In this document: positions 35,979 through 45,240 of the stretch, one piece after another
How positions within the stretch are numbered: position 1 is the stretch's first letter
Layout of the letters: each line of letters starts with the position of its first letter
From: Flavobacteriales bacterium
Lineage (GTDB): Bacteria > Bacteroidota > Bacteroidia > Flavobacteriales_G > Salibacteraceae
DNA length: 64,000 nucleotides
Reading direction: 5' to 3'
Assembly: GCA_013204105.1 (NCBI GenBank)
Contig: JABMOM010000038.1
Span: 1 to 64,000, forward strand
Made by a program: the position numbers and the translations under genes
Notes under the pieces: model-generated
The model's input: the letters and a program-made list of their open reading frames with translations, nothing else
Told to the model about the DNA's origin: nothing
Database searches by the model: none

Positions 35979-37758
35979 ACTCTTGCAGCCAGAGTTCGGT
36001 CAGCACCAACTTCCAAGTCTTCTTGCCGTATTGGGCTGGGTACTGGAGTACTACCTTATCGAGATACTCAGCGTTGAATATACCCCGCTGCTTCAGCTGT
36101 TCGATTGACTGTTTCGTTAGATCACTGAGTTTATTGTCGATCCATGCATTCAACGGAGCGCCAACACCTCTTTTGGCTTCAGTGAGCGCAGGCTGCACCA
36201 CCCATGGAGCAGCGGCCTGTTTCAAGACAATTTTTCGCTTGTGTCCGCGCACTTTATGCCTTGACGGAATGCTCAATGCGGCGTCAATCACATCGTTATC
36301 CAGAAAAGGGTAGAGTGGCATTACCCCCAAGTGATTGGAGAAATTCTCAAAGCGGTAGATGTGATGGTTTGGACAGTTGCTGAACATGTAGTGCATTAGG
36401 CCAGAGGTAGCATCAGCGAAGGGTTCTTGACTCGAGTTGTACAAACGTTTCTGAACATCGATTGAACGATAATTGGCGTCTGTGAACAGTGCCCGGAGTT
36501 CTTCATCCAAATAGCCTGCAAAAGATCGGGCGTAATATTCATCAATGGTGCGCGCTCCTGCAATTCGCTTGAACTTGTCAATACCCTTGTGCAAGTTCGG
36601 AGGCAGCAGTTTTGCCACGGGATTCAACAAGCGAAGCCACTGCCAATATTCTAAGTGTTTGAAATAGTGAAACCCACCATAAAGTTCATCAGCACTGAGT
36701 CCATTGATGACCTGATCGTACTTCAAATCACGCGCAATAGATGCGATGGAGAAATAAGCACCCAAGGATATTCCCGGTTGTTCGTACAGCCTTACCAAAG
36801 TCTTCAGCTCTGAGGTAAAATCTTCGTACTCGAATGCTCTTATGTGATGGGTGATGCCGTGCTTTTTGGCTGTCAGGGAGGCTACATCATCTTCGTTCAT
36901 AGCATCAAATGCGGCTCCTTTGACTTTGAAGGTGAAGGCTTCCACAGATGGGTCGTGATGGTGCGCTAGAGCAGTCAAGTAGGCCGAGTCGACACCACCA
37001 CTCAGCGTAGAGCCGATGCTAGCGCCGTTACCAACCCTTCTTTTAGTGGCTGTATTCAGCGTTTCATGGGTGAGTGCAACAGCATCATCAAAGCGCATGT
37101 TCTCATCGATGTTTCGCGAAGGAATTTCCCAATACTTATCCGTCGAAAGTCGACCATCATGGAGGCTGAGATATGCCCCGCGTTCGATGACGTGGACATG
37201 TTTGAAACAGGTCAGCGGTTGGGTAGGCGCTGGATAGGCGACATTCATCCAAAGACCTTCCAGATCGAGTTCCTTTTGCGTAAAGAGCGATGATTTTGCC
37301 ACACCTCGTAATCCCGAGCTTAGAAGGGTGGCTTTTTCTGCGTGATGGTAGAATACCGTTTTGATTCCTCCGCGATCTCGAAACAGATGTAAAGTGCCAT
37401 CGTGCTTGTTGAATTTGAACAGGGTAAACCCACCGTTCAATCGCAAGACGTCTCGGTGATCCAATGTATTCGCCTCAGGAAGAGAGCGGCTCAGGATGGT
37501 GGATTGATTGGATGTTTCGTCATCGAACAACCTACCATAGACGATCAACATCCAACGGTCATCCTCAACGATGGTAGCTTGTATCCGGTTTGTGATAAAG
37601 CCCAGTATGCCTTCAGCCCCGCGAGTAGAGCGGAGTTCGATCGTTTGAATCGTGGAGGGCTGATCTCCCTCCAATGCGGAGAGCATTTCCTTCAGACGAT
37701 CCTCATATTGAGATGCTGGAGCGGGTTGGTCGTATATTATTCCTGAGAATCCGATCAT
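35968..37758 (-). CDS. Asparagine-synthetase-like ATP-dependent ligase lacking the glutaminase cysteine
   Basis: 596 residues in the AsnB two-domain arrangement. The N-terminal Ntn/glutaminase-like domain begins MIGFSG where functional enzymes begin MCG, so Cys2 is Ile; the NGE motif is also degraded (VYGRLFDD), while RDRGGIKTVFY is kept. The C-terminal synthetase domain has an intact ATP loop SGGVDS (253-258), INGLSADELYGGF, and PLYPFLDNDV. It can probably adenylate a carboxylate but cannot release ammonia from glutamine, so it likely uses another amine, as beta-lactam synthetases do. It is the last gene of a three-gene operon with a PLP decarboxylase (12-base gap) and a PLP enzyme, which may supply that amine. 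Confidence 0.85.
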   Translation of the reverse strand: MIGFSGIIYDQPAPASQYEDRLKEMLSALEGDQPSTIQTIELRSTRGAEGILGFITNRIQATIVEDDRWMLIVYGRLFDDETSNQSTILSRSLPEANTLDHRDVLRLNGGFTLFKFNKHDGTLHLFRDRGGIKTVFYHHAEKATLLSSGLRGVAKSSLFTQKELDLEGLWMNVAYPAPTQPLTCFKHVHVIERGAYLSLHDGRLSTDKYWEIPSRNIDENMRFDDAVALTHETLNTATKRRVGNGASIGSTLSGGVDSAYLTALAHHHDPSVEAFTFKVKGAAFDAMNEDDVASLTAKKHGITHHIRAFEYEDFTSELKTLVRLYEQPGISLGAYFSIASIARDLKYDQVINGLSADELYGGFHYFKHLEYWQWLRLLNPVAKLLPPNLHKGIDKFKRIAGARTIDEYYARSFAGYLDEELRALFTDANYRSIDVQKRLYNSSQEPFADATSGLMHYMFSNCPNHHIYRFENFSNHLGVMPLYPFLDNDVIDAALSIPSRHKVRGHKRKIVLKQAAAPWVVQPALTEAKRGVGAPLNAWIDNKLSDLTKQSIEQLKQRGIFNAEYLDKVVLQYPAQYGKKTWKLVLTELWLQEFID

Positions 37759-37770
37759 GGATGTTTCATG

Positions 37771-39003
37771 TCAGCTCCAAAAGTTCAAAATATCCTCAAA
37801 CGAATCACGGTCCCTGAGAATAGCCAGTTCACTGTCTTCACCAATGATCTTGGGAAATGCTCGACTGCAATGCCTCGACCAAAGCGCAAAGCTGTTGGCT
37901 CCCGTATCTTGAATGATCAGCCATTGTCCGGGCTTTGCCTTGGGCAACTGAATGTTCTTTGCGAGGTAATCCCCACCAAAGCACAAAGGCCCGCCTACAT
38001 CTGTGCTCATGAGGTCAGCGTTCTCAGAAGGCTGTAGCAACATATCATGATGCCAAACCCCCGGGTTGTAGGCCTCTCGGAGAAAAAGATCAGCTCCAAC
38101 ATGGACGATCAATACCTGATGCTGCGACTCGGTGGATTTCACATCATGTACTTTGGTAGCCGTCCAAGCCGCATTCGCGTGGTAGTAGCGGCCAAACTCA
38201 GTAACGAGTTCGAAGGAACCATCAAAGAGCTCGGGACAAGCTTTACGCAATGCATCCGCATAGGAGGCTATGTCGAAATCATCCCCCGCTTGGTACTCCG
38301 CTGGGAATCCGCCCCCAATATCAATGGTTCGAATGGTGTCGGGGGCAATGGCGTTGATCTCAAGTGCCAAGTCAACTACCTTTCGAATTGCGCCTACCAT
38401 TTTGATAAAGTCCGCTGTTTGTGAGCTGGTGTGTACATGCAGGCCGCTTACCCTTCCGGAGGAGGAGAGCAGCGTTTCAATGATCTGTGCTCGATTTACA
38501 ATCGACTCTCCGAATTTTGATCGTGCTCCTGCAACGCTCATGGAAGCGTGTGCTCCCGTATCTGCATGTGGGTTGATTCTCAATAAAATGCGCGCCTGCT
38601 GATTCAACTCCAATAATGCGCCCAGTTCTCTAAGGCTATCAGCATTGATCAACAACCCGTCGACCTCATTGGAAGCAATCATTTCTTGACGCGTCTTCGC
38701 AGGACTGTCCCAAGCGATCAGCGGTGCGCCGGCGCGCTGTGCGAGCAATACTTCCTCAAAGGATGCACACTCCAGGCCACACCCTTTGCCCGCGATGTAG
38801 GTCAGCACCTTTGAGAGTGGGTTGCTTTTCACCGCCACCGTATGATGTGCAGAAGCGCCAAAAGCAGAAGCTACCTGTCTGATGCGGGTTTCAAGAATTG
38901 AAAAATCGTAATAAATAAAGGCAGTATCGATTTCGTCGAGCAAGCTTGAAGCGCTGACTTTCTCGAATTGTAGGTTTATCCTATGTGCGTCAACGCGACT
39001 CAC
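37771..39003 (-). CDS. PLP-dependent decarboxylase of the Orn/DAP/Arg group 2 family
   Basis: 410 residues, fold III (alanine-racemase-like barrel plus beta domain). PLP lysine K59 in TVAVKSNP; other hallmarks are LECASFEEV, LRINPHA, LHVHTSSQ, the phosphate loop DIGGGFPAEY (about 228-237), EFGRYYHANAA, and the catalytic cysteine C341 in GGPLCFGGDYLA. It should decarboxylate an amino acid; the family includes diaminopimelate and ornithine decarboxylases and a type associated with exosortase A exopolysaccharide loci. Not the housekeeping LysA by context. Its start overlaps the upstream PLP-enzyme stop by 4 bases (ATGA). Confidence 0.88.
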   Translation of the reverse strand: MSRVDAHRINLQFEKVSASSLLDEIDTAFIYYDFSILETRIRQVASAFGASAHHTVAVKSNPLSKVLTYIAGKGCGLECASFEEVLLAQRAGAPLIAWDSPAKTRQEMIASNEVDGLLINADSLRELGALLELNQQARILLRINPHADTGAHASMSVAGARSKFGESIVNRAQIIETLLSSSGRVSGLHVHTSSQTADFIKMVGAIRKVVDLALEINAIAPDTIRTIDIGGGFPAEYQAGDDFDIASYADALRKACPELFDGSFELVTEFGRYYHANAAWTATKVHDVKSTESQHQVLIVHVGADLFLREAYNPGVWHHDMLLQPSENADLMSTDVGGPLCFGGDYLAKNIQLPKAKPGQWLIIQDTGANSFALWSRHCSRAFPKIIGEDSELAILRDRDSFEDILNFWS

Positions 39004-40394
39004 TCCGAGTCGTTCAGGATAATACGTAGGGTATCGAGTAGTTGGGTATCGTCTCTGAGGTCTAATTCTCGATCAATTAGCTTTCGCACATTAAACGAGC
39101 CCAGGGCCAATCGTAAGAATGATCCTGCGGCGTAGGCAACCGGTTGACCAATCGTGATCAATTCATACTTGGGCATCCATTTATGGCCTTCTAAGCAAAT
39201 ACGCTTGTAAAGATTTTTTAATTGGTCATGGCTCAAGTATGCATCGTTCTTTTTGACCCTGAACGAGATGATGGACTTGTTGGTCTTGTCTTGATCACTC
39301 ATCAATTCAAACACCTCTGCCTGCTCTTTCATGTATGCTTGGATATGATTGTTCCATCGAGTAACCACGCGAATCACTTCGCTTTCCTTGTATTTGGACA
39401 AGGCTTCGAATTCGAAGATGGCTGCTTCCCATCTCAAAAGAAGACCATCGTTTCCTCGCCCTTGAAAGAAGGGTCGAAAGATGGAATTACCAGGAAAGTC
39501 AAATGATGAAAACACGCGATCAAACCCAATGGAAATTTCTGCTTTACAGGTAGAGGCCTGTATGCGATCGTTGAGCTTCTGAGGGACGATCAAGGCGCCG
39601 CAAAAGGGAGGCGATTGATAGAATTTAGACCCCGTGATCAGCAAGCTGCAGTTCAGGGATAAAAGGTTTTGAATCAATTTTCGCGAGACTCGAAGCTGGC
39701 AAATGTCTACTACCCATCGAACGTCTAGGTCTTGGCATTCTTCGATGATGGAGACGTTATCCTCGATACCAGACTTGCTGCCAATCACTAGATTGACGAT
39801 GACCGTGTGGCTTTCCTCGTGTTCTTTGATGCAATCGATGATCTTCTTGCGATGATCCAGAATCACGCCGTTGGAATTCCGTGCTGGGAAGGGAATGTAA
39901 TCAATGTTTATGCTCGGGTTGAGTGGCTCTGTCAATTCCACACTCTCAATTTGCGTCTTCTCAGAGAAGAAGTTGCCCTTATATGCCATCACCGATCCTG
40001 ACCCAAGCTCCTCGGGACAGGTAACAATGTTGAGGATGGGCTTAGTCGGAGAAATTGTTGCTGAAAAGAGTAGTGGAAAATAGCACAGGTCGCTGCCTGA
40101 AGGCGCTAGGTACACTTCAAAAGGTTCATTGCCTTCTTGCAACGCTGCCTTGATGCGATGCCGAAGGTGCTCGTACTTCATCGAATAATCCGGATCATTC
40201 GAGAGGTATTCGTACAGTGCGTGGGTAGGAATCTTTGCTTCTTCTGTGATGAAAGAACATGTGCATGACCCTCGGTTGAAAACACCTTTGGACTTGGTTG
40301 GATTTACGTAGTATTTGTTCAGACCTTTTTCGTCTAGATCCAAGCGTTCATCACCGCCGGCAACGAGCAGATCTTCAAAAGTGGGTTTAGCCAT
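39000..40394 (-). CDS. Atypical fold-I PLP enzyme (class V aminotransferase-like)
   Basis: 464 residues from ATG 40394; 40415 is another ATG but lies only a few bases from a -7-like word (GATATTTG, 40419-40426). Recognisable fold-I elements: APSGSDLCYF in the cofactor phosphate region, VVNLVIGSKSGIEDN, the pyridine-binding Asp in VVDICQLR (D230), and the probable Schiff-base lysine in TGSKFYQSPPFCGALIVP (K257), equivalent to the class V HK motif. It is far from named families I know. It could be an aminotransferase, a lyase or a desulfurase-like enzyme. First gene of the minus-strand operon with the decarboxylase and the cysteine-less ligase; it is divergent from the second sulfotransferase (142 bases). 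Confidence 0.72.
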   Translation of the reverse strand: MAKPTFEDLLVAGGDERLDLDEKGLNKYYVNPTKSKGVFNRGSCTCSFITEEAKIPTHALYEYLSNDPDYSMKYEHLRHRIKAALQEGNEPFEVYLAPSGSDLCYFPLLFSATISPTKPILNIVTCPEELGSGSVMAYKGNFFSEKTQIESVELTEPLNPSINIDYIPFPARNSNGVILDHRKKIIDCIKEHEESHTVIVNLVIGSKSGIEDNVSIIEECQDLDVRWVVDICQLRVSRKLIQNLLSLNCSLLITGSKFYQSPPFCGALIVPQKLNDRIQASTCKAEISIGFDRVFSSFDFPGNSIFRPFFQGRGNDGLLLRWEAAIFEFEALSKYKESEVIRVVTRWNNHIQAYMKEQAEVFELMSDQDKTNKSIISFRVKKNDAYLSHDQLKNLYKRICLEGHKWMPKYELITIGQPVAYAAGSFLRLALGSFNVRKLIDRELDLRDDTQLLDTLRIILNDSE

Positions 40395-40536
40395 GTGAGG
40401 AAATCCTTGGTTCATGAACAAATATCAAATAATCTGTCGATGAACTGTTGTTATTATAGCGCTTCAAGACTAGCAATTGCGGGAACAAAGGTGGTGACTT
40501 TTTTCTGGTGAAGCCAAAAGCTCGAAATAATCATCT

Positions 40537-41559
40537 TTGAAGCTGTCGCCATTATTTTCAATCGATTTGAACCTCATTAAAAAACTCCGCCGAAAACTTC
40601 GTCCTCCTGGTATCTACGCTAGGGTAGTGGACCTGAGCGTGTCTCCTTTCTTGGATGCTCGGGAGCGAAAATTTGTCAAGGGGCTCGACGTGTCAGAGCC
40701 TGCCAGGCATGCGCCTGTGTTCATCGTAGGTGCACCTCGCTCTGGGTCTACGATGTTTTACCAAATATTGGCCAATGAGTTGGACGTTCTCTACATCAGC
40801 AATTTTGTCCATGTCTTTTCAAGTTGGTTGAATACAGCATTTGGCTTAGAAAATAAATGGCTCCGGAAGAAAAAGCGATATCCACTGACTTCGAGCTATG
40901 GCGGCACCTTCTCCGCCGGCTGGGGAGCACCCAGTGAATGCGGGGTCTTTTGGTACAAGCACATGCCCCAAGAGAAACATTTTCTCACCGGTGAAGACCT
41001 AAGCCTGGATGCTCAAATGTTCTTCAGGCGTTCTGTTCGCATTCCAATGAGTACTTATGGTAAGCCATTCCTCTTTAAGAATATGAATGCTGGTCAGCGC
41101 ATCGATTATTTGAAACGAGTTTTTCCTGAAGCGAAGTTCATCTTTATCAAACGAGATGTCCTGGCAATGGCACAGTCGATCCTAAAGGCTCGAAAAGATA
41201 TCTATGGTAGCGCCCATACATGGTGGAGTATCAAGCCAAAGGAATTTCAGGAATTGGCAGAAAAAGAACCGTTCGCACAGATCATTGGGCAAATCTTTTA
41301 CATTGAAAAGCAAATTCTTAAGGATTTTTCGTCTCTCGAGGAAAAGGACCGTATGGTGCTTTCATATGAAGCGCTGTGCGCTGATCCAAATGCCATGATT
41401 TCAAAGGTTTCTGATTTTATAAATGAGGATGTGAAAGATTCCAAGTACGACGTCGATTATGGTTTGGAGGCCAGTTCAGGCAGAAAGTGCAGCGAAGAAG
41501 ACTATGCTCGTCTCCAAGAGATCATCCACACCTATAATTGGACGACGTATGATTTGTAG
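40537..41559 (+). CDS. Sulfotransferase family protein (second of three)
   Basis: 340 residues if translation begins at the TTG at 40537. There is an in-frame stop at 40528 and no ATG near, so TTG 40537 or TTG 40567 must be used; the true start is uncertain. PAPS-binding loop VGAPRSGSTMFYQIL (about residue 64), GKPFLFKNMNAGQRIDYL, and FIKRDVLAMAQS for the 3'-phosphate site. Sulfotransfer to a surface glycan is the likely role. It starts a plus-strand operon: the next gene overlaps it by 11 bases. Confidence 0.82.
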   Translation: MKLSPLFSIDLNLIKKLRRKLRPPGIYARVVDLSVSPFLDARERKFVKGLDVSEPARHAPVFIVGAPRSGSTMFYQILANELDVLYISNFVHVFSSWLNTAFGLENKWLRKKKRYPLTSSYGGTFSAGWGAPSECGVFWYKHMPQEKHFLTGEDLSLDAQMFFRRSVRIPMSTYGKPFLFKNMNAGQRIDYLKRVFPEAKFIFIKRDVLAMAQSILKARKDIYGSAHTWWSIKPKEFQELAEKEPFAQIIGQIFYIEKQILKDFSSLEEKDRMVLSYEALCADPNAMISKVSDFINEDVKDSKYDVDYGLEASSGRKCSEEDYARLQEIIHTYNWTTYDL

Positions 41560-42742
41560 GGCCCGCCCGAAATATTTGAAAGTGGATGACTTTGATTCTC
41601 CCGACGTCACTTGGCCGGCTCACTTTGACGCGACGCTTTTTTTCAATAGCGGCAGGGCGGGATTGAAATTCTTCCTTGATCACTTTCGAAGCTTTCATGG
41701 GAAGGATCGGTTGCGGGTTGCTCTGAGTAGCTTTAACTGTGATTCCTTGATGAAGGGCATCCTCCAAGCAGACGCAACAGCGATATTGTTGGACGTGAAG
41801 CGCTCGGATATGTCCATCAGCCTTGCCTCGCTGAAGGCTCAATTGCCTACTCCAGATGTCCTAATCTTGGTCCATTACCAAGGGATTCCCAACATGGAAT
41901 ACCTTGATATTGCAGAATATTGCCGAGCTCATCAGATCGCTCTGATTGAGGATCTTTCTCATGTGCATGGTTCCACGTTCAAAGGCCAGGCATTGGGGAG
42001 TCAAGGAATGGTATCCCTACACTCACATGCATTCGATAAGCCCTTTACCGCACTTTATGGTGGAGCCATCTCCGTGGGAACGATTAAGGCCGACTTTGAA
42101 AGTAGTCTCAGAGCAGCTTATCTAAAATTACCAGAGGCGCCCAAGCTTGGCGCGAAACGAGATCTGGCCATTCTTAGGAGCCTTTTCTTCTTGACAGCGC
42201 CTCAAAGCTTCAGGACGGGCATCGATCGGGTAGGGGCGATCTCTTTTTTCTTGTCGATGGGCTTCTCGACGGATGCGATGAGCAGCTTGTACAAAAGCAG
42301 CGGATTCGTGTCCATGCTTTGGCGTTTGGTGGACAAACTGAAATCCCGATTAAAAAGCGACCGAATTGAAGTGCTGAGGCAACATCCATCAAAACTTCAA
42401 TTGATTTTCAAACAATTCCAACGTTGGGACTCGGGTCAGGACGAAGTCATGGAACTCGAAAAGTGGCTTTCGAACCAGGGTATTGAAAACGCTGAGTTTG
42501 GAGAAGCGGTCATCGAATGGAATCGATATGCAGTCCTTGACCCAGAGGGTGTCCTAAGCCAACAGTTTTCAGAAATGGGCGTTCAAGCTGGGAATTATAA
42601 TTGGCCCGTGACCTTGCGAAGCAAATATGCAAGGCATCCTAACGTTCGTGTAGATCAATCGCTTGAAGAGAGTGAATACGTTGCTCGGCACGTCGTTAAT
42701 ATTCCAGTGTGGACCGATGTTCTGGCCGATCATACTGCCTGA
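41549..42742 (+). CDS. DegT/DnrJ/EryC1-type PLP aminotransferase-like protein
   Basis: 397 residues from ATG 41549 (overlapping the previous gene by 11 bases). Fold-I PLP pattern of sugar aminotransferases: FFNSGRAGLKFFL, VHYQGIPNMEYLDIAEYCRAHQIALIEDLSHVHGS with the cofactor Asp D135, and SHAFDKPFTALYGGAI with the PLP lysine K164. The family usually aminates keto sugars bound to nucleotides. The C-terminal half is diverged and lacks the substrate loops I would expect, so it may use a different substrate. It is followed by 268 bases without a convincing gene. Confidence 0.8.
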   Translation: MICRARPKYLKVDDFDSPDVTWPAHFDATLFFNSGRAGLKFFLDHFRSFHGKDRLRVALSSFNCDSLMKGILQADATAILLDVKRSDMSISLASLKAQLPTPDVLILVHYQGIPNMEYLDIAEYCRAHQIALIEDLSHVHGSTFKGQALGSQGMVSLHSHAFDKPFTALYGGAISVGTIKADFESSLRAAYLKLPEAPKLGAKRDLAILRSLFFLTAPQSFRTGIDRVGAISFFLSMGFSTDAMSSLYKSSGFVSMLWRLVDKLKSRLKSDRIEVLRQHPSKLQLIFKQFQRWDSGQDEVMELEKWLSNQGIENAEFGEAVIEWNRYAVLDPEGVLSQQFSEMGVQAGNYNWPVTLRSKYARHPNVRVDQSLEESEYVARHVVNIPVWTDVLADHTA

Positions 42743-43010
42743 TCCTTTGGGGATCTCTCCATCTTTGCTGTCTATGCTCGAGCGATGGAAAGGTCGAGGA
42801 TTAGTTCACAAAAGCTTGTGAGGTCTGGATGCTGAGCTTGTGCTGAGTGGCGTGATTTTTCAATAGTTTCGAAGAGGAGAAGAGCGGGTTGCTCCATTTG
42901 GTCAGAACGAAGGTGTTTAGTCGCCATTCCATTCATGTCGAGCCCCAAGCAGATCCGAGTGTTTCTAAGGAATACAGCCGTTAAATTCATTCAATTAAAC
43001 CGCAGCGCGG
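42743..43010. other. 268-base intergenic stretch, no supported gene
   Basis: This is the longest non-coding interval in the plus-strand half of the polysaccharide locus. It holds a weak hairpin right at the previous stop (GATCC 42741-42745, GGATC 42751-42755, no T-run) and a 72-codon reading frame on the minus strand (42772-42990) with no recognisable features. No exact TAnnTTTG word precedes 43011. It may contain a promoter for the downstream genes or be a decayed gene. Confidence 0.4.
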
Positions 43011-43973
43011 ATGAGTGTCAGTATCGTTTCAGATAAGTCAGCCTACCTACAATTCATCTCTGGGCAAGCTAATCCCCCCATTTTCTCTCAGCCATGGTAC
43101 CTAAACATCGTATGCGGGGCTGATAGATGGAACTGTGCACTGGTTCAGAAGAAGGAAGAAATCATTGGCTCCATGGCTTATTTCCAAACCAAGGAATTTG
43201 GGCAATCGGCCATTGTGAACACCAAACTGCAGCCGTATACCTGTGTGTTAGTGGACATTCCCGATAACATGAAAGGGGTGAGTGCGAAGTCGAGAGAGAA
43301 TGAGGTGTTAACTGCAATCGCAGATGGGTTACCAAAGGTTGATCGGGTCAACATCAAACTGTACCACAACGTCACGAATTGGCTGCCATTTCGTTGGAAT
43401 GGTTATCATGAAACCACATTCTATACTTACGTAATTCCGAAAGGAACGAGCGCTGAGGAGGCGCGCATGCAGTTTCGTTCATCCGTGAGATCGACGATCA
43501 AAAAAGCGAGAAAGACCTTGACTGCAACCCAAGATGTTGGCATTGATCAAATGATTGAATTTGGTCAAAAGACATTCGCTGCCAAGGGAAAGAAGTACCC
43601 CAATGATCCTGAGATCATTCGACAGCTGTTTGCCGCCTGCAGCGAGCGGAATTGTGGGATGATACGTGGGGCGGTAGATGAGACGGGCAAGCTGCACAGC
43701 GTGATCTTCTTGGTCGAAGATGCAGGAAGCGTGTATTACCTTTTGAGTGGATCCGATCCAGAACTTCGAAATTCCGGCGCAGTGAGTTTACTCCTTGAAG
43801 ATGCGATCGTTTATGCAATGGAGGCGGGCAAGGAATTTAACTTCGAGGGGAGTATGGATCGCGGCATCGAATCCTTCTTTCGAAGTTTTGGAGGCGTGCA
43901 GGTTCCTTTAATGAAAATCTCAAAGAACCGCACTTGGCTGATGATCCTCTACGACCTTTTCAAACGAAGATGA
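43011..43973 (+). CDS. FemAB-like GNAT-fold acyl/aminoacyl transferase
   Basis: 320 residues. N-terminal IFSQPWYLNIVCG and the double-GNAT pattern (FRSSVRSTIKKARK, GAVDETGKLHSVIFLVEDAGSVYYLLSGSDPELRNSGAVSLLLEDAI in successive blocks, then FNFEGSMDRGIESFFRSFGG) are those of FemAB/BioF2-like acetyltransferases common in exopolysaccharide loci. In such loci these proteins are thought to transfer acyl or aminoacyl groups to glycan residues. Translationally coupled to the deacetylase gene that follows (ATGA overlap). Confidence 0.85.
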   Translation: MSVSIVSDKSAYLQFISGQANPPIFSQPWYLNIVCGADRWNCALVQKKEEIIGSMAYFQTKEFGQSAIVNTKLQPYTCVLVDIPDNMKGVSAKSRENEVLTAIADGLPKVDRVNIKLYHNVTNWLPFRWNGYHETTFYTYVIPKGTSAEEARMQFRSSVRSTIKKARKTLTATQDVGIDQMIEFGQKTFAAKGKKYPNDPEIIRQLFAACSERNCGMIRGAVDETGKLHSVIFLVEDAGSVYYLLSGSDPELRNSGAVSLLLEDAIVYAMEAGKEFNFEGSMDRGIESFFRSFGGVQVPLMKISKNRTWLMILYDLFKRR

Positions 43974-45238
43974 TAGCTGCATCCATATTTGATATCCAGT
44001 TGACGGGTCAATGCGGCCCGATGTTTCGTCATACGCTTGATCAGTTGTTCAAGCACGTGCAAAGCACGCAACGATCTAATGTTGCTATTGGAATCGAAGG
44101 AAGTGAAGCGGAGATTCAAGTTTCGAATCGATTTTGTGAACGGATACAGCAAGGACCTCCTTTCGTTAACATCCTAGACCAACACCCTGAAGTCAGGAGG
44201 AAAGATGGAAGTATCGATCACCTTTCTACACTGATGTATATGGTGAATTACCTGCAAGAGTATGGAAGAGTGGAGCAGGATGATATTGGCAGGTTTCCTT
44301 TTTACGCGTCCTACCAAAAACGATTTGACGTTGTGTCAAAGGCTCTAGTCCTCTACCACTTCAAGAAATTTCTAGCTCAGTACGAATTGGGAAAATGGAT
44401 CGATCAGCCGAGTCGATTGTTTGTGTCCCACGATAACGACGGACTTTTTAGAAGCTTCAAACAAGACGGCAAATTTGCATTGAGTAAGGGAAGGTTGGAT
44501 TGGCTGTTGCGGATTGTTTTCTCGGAAGCCATCCGGAAACCTCGTTGGTTCAATATGGATCGCATCATGGACATCAACGATGAGTATGATTTGAAGTCGA
44601 CCTTTTTTTGGCTGGTGGAGCAAGGGGATGTGGAACTTGAGAGTAGAAGGCTGCGGAATTCGGACTATGCCATTGACGACCCGAGAATTCAGCGTCAAAT
44701 GAAAAAGATTGAAGCTCGGGGATTTGAACAAGGGCTGCACAAATCCATCAGTTCCTATGGATTCGATGAGGAGATTGCCCTACTCCCTTTCGCGTGCCAG
44801 GCGAACAGGAATCATTTTTTACGCCTTCAAATCCCTGAACATTTTCAAGAAATGGAGGACGCGGGATTGAAGTTGGATTTTTCGCTCGGTTTTGCGGAAG
44901 AATTCGGACTCCGAAACAACTACGCTCTTCCTTACCAACCCTACGATCTGAACCATGGTCAAGCAAGCAGTGTTCTCTATGTTCCGCTGATGATCATGGA
45001 TACGACTAACTGGACCTACAAGCAGCATTCGATAGAAGAATTTAGGATCAAGGCCTTGTCCCTGATCGAAGAACACGAGCAGAATGCGGTGATTTCGATT
45101 TTATGGCATAACAAGTATTTTACAGACATGAAATTTGAGGGATACTTGCAGGTTTATCGTTCCATCTTGGATTTATGTCGTGAACGCGGGATTGCGGGTG
45201 TTTCGCAACAGGAGTTGCTCAATCAATATACACGCTGA
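43970..45238 (+). CDS. Polysaccharide deacetylase-family (NodB-like) protein
   Basis: 422 residues from ATG 43970 (4-base overlap with the FemAB-like gene). The N-terminal ~130 residues are an accessory domain of Bacteroidota proteins of this type. The deacetylase barrel starts with LFVSHDNDGLF, which supplies an Asp pair in the metal/catalytic position, then KSTFFWLV, a region SLGFAEEFGLRNNYALPYQPYD, and the closing strand VISILWHNKYF, where His may bind metal. It probably removes acetyl groups from an amino sugar in the polymer, outside the cytoplasmic membrane or in the cytoplasm; no signal peptide is evident. Confidence 0.75.
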   Translation: MIAASIFDIQLTGQCGPMFRHTLDQLFKHVQSTQRSNVAIGIEGSEAEIQVSNRFCERIQQGPPFVNILDQHPEVRRKDGSIDHLSTLMYMVNYLQEYGRVEQDDIGRFPFYASYQKRFDVVSKALVLYHFKKFLAQYELGKWIDQPSRLFVSHDNDGLFRSFKQDGKFALSKGRLDWLLRIVFSEAIRKPRWFNMDRIMDINDEYDLKSTFFWLVEQGDVELESRRLRNSDYAIDDPRIQRQMKKIEARGFEQGLHKSISSYGFDEEIALLPFACQANRNHFLRLQIPEHFQEMEDAGLKLDFSLGFAEEFGLRNNYALPYQPYDLNHGQASSVLYVPLMIMDTTNWTYKQHSIEEFRIKALSLIEEHEQNAVISILWHNKYFTDMKFEGYLQVYRSILDLCRERGIAGVSQQELLNQYTR

Positions 45239-45240
45239 GT

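Noticed and set aside
42741-42755. GATCC/GGATC hairpin after the DegT-like gene as a terminator
   Set aside because: Only five base pairs and no following T-run.
42772-42990. 72-codon reading frame on the minus strand between the DegT-like and FemAB-like genes
   Set aside because: It runs against the surrounding operon, has no recognisable motif, signal or hydrophobic pattern and no promoter-like word; it could be chance or a decayed gene, and I cannot support it as coding.
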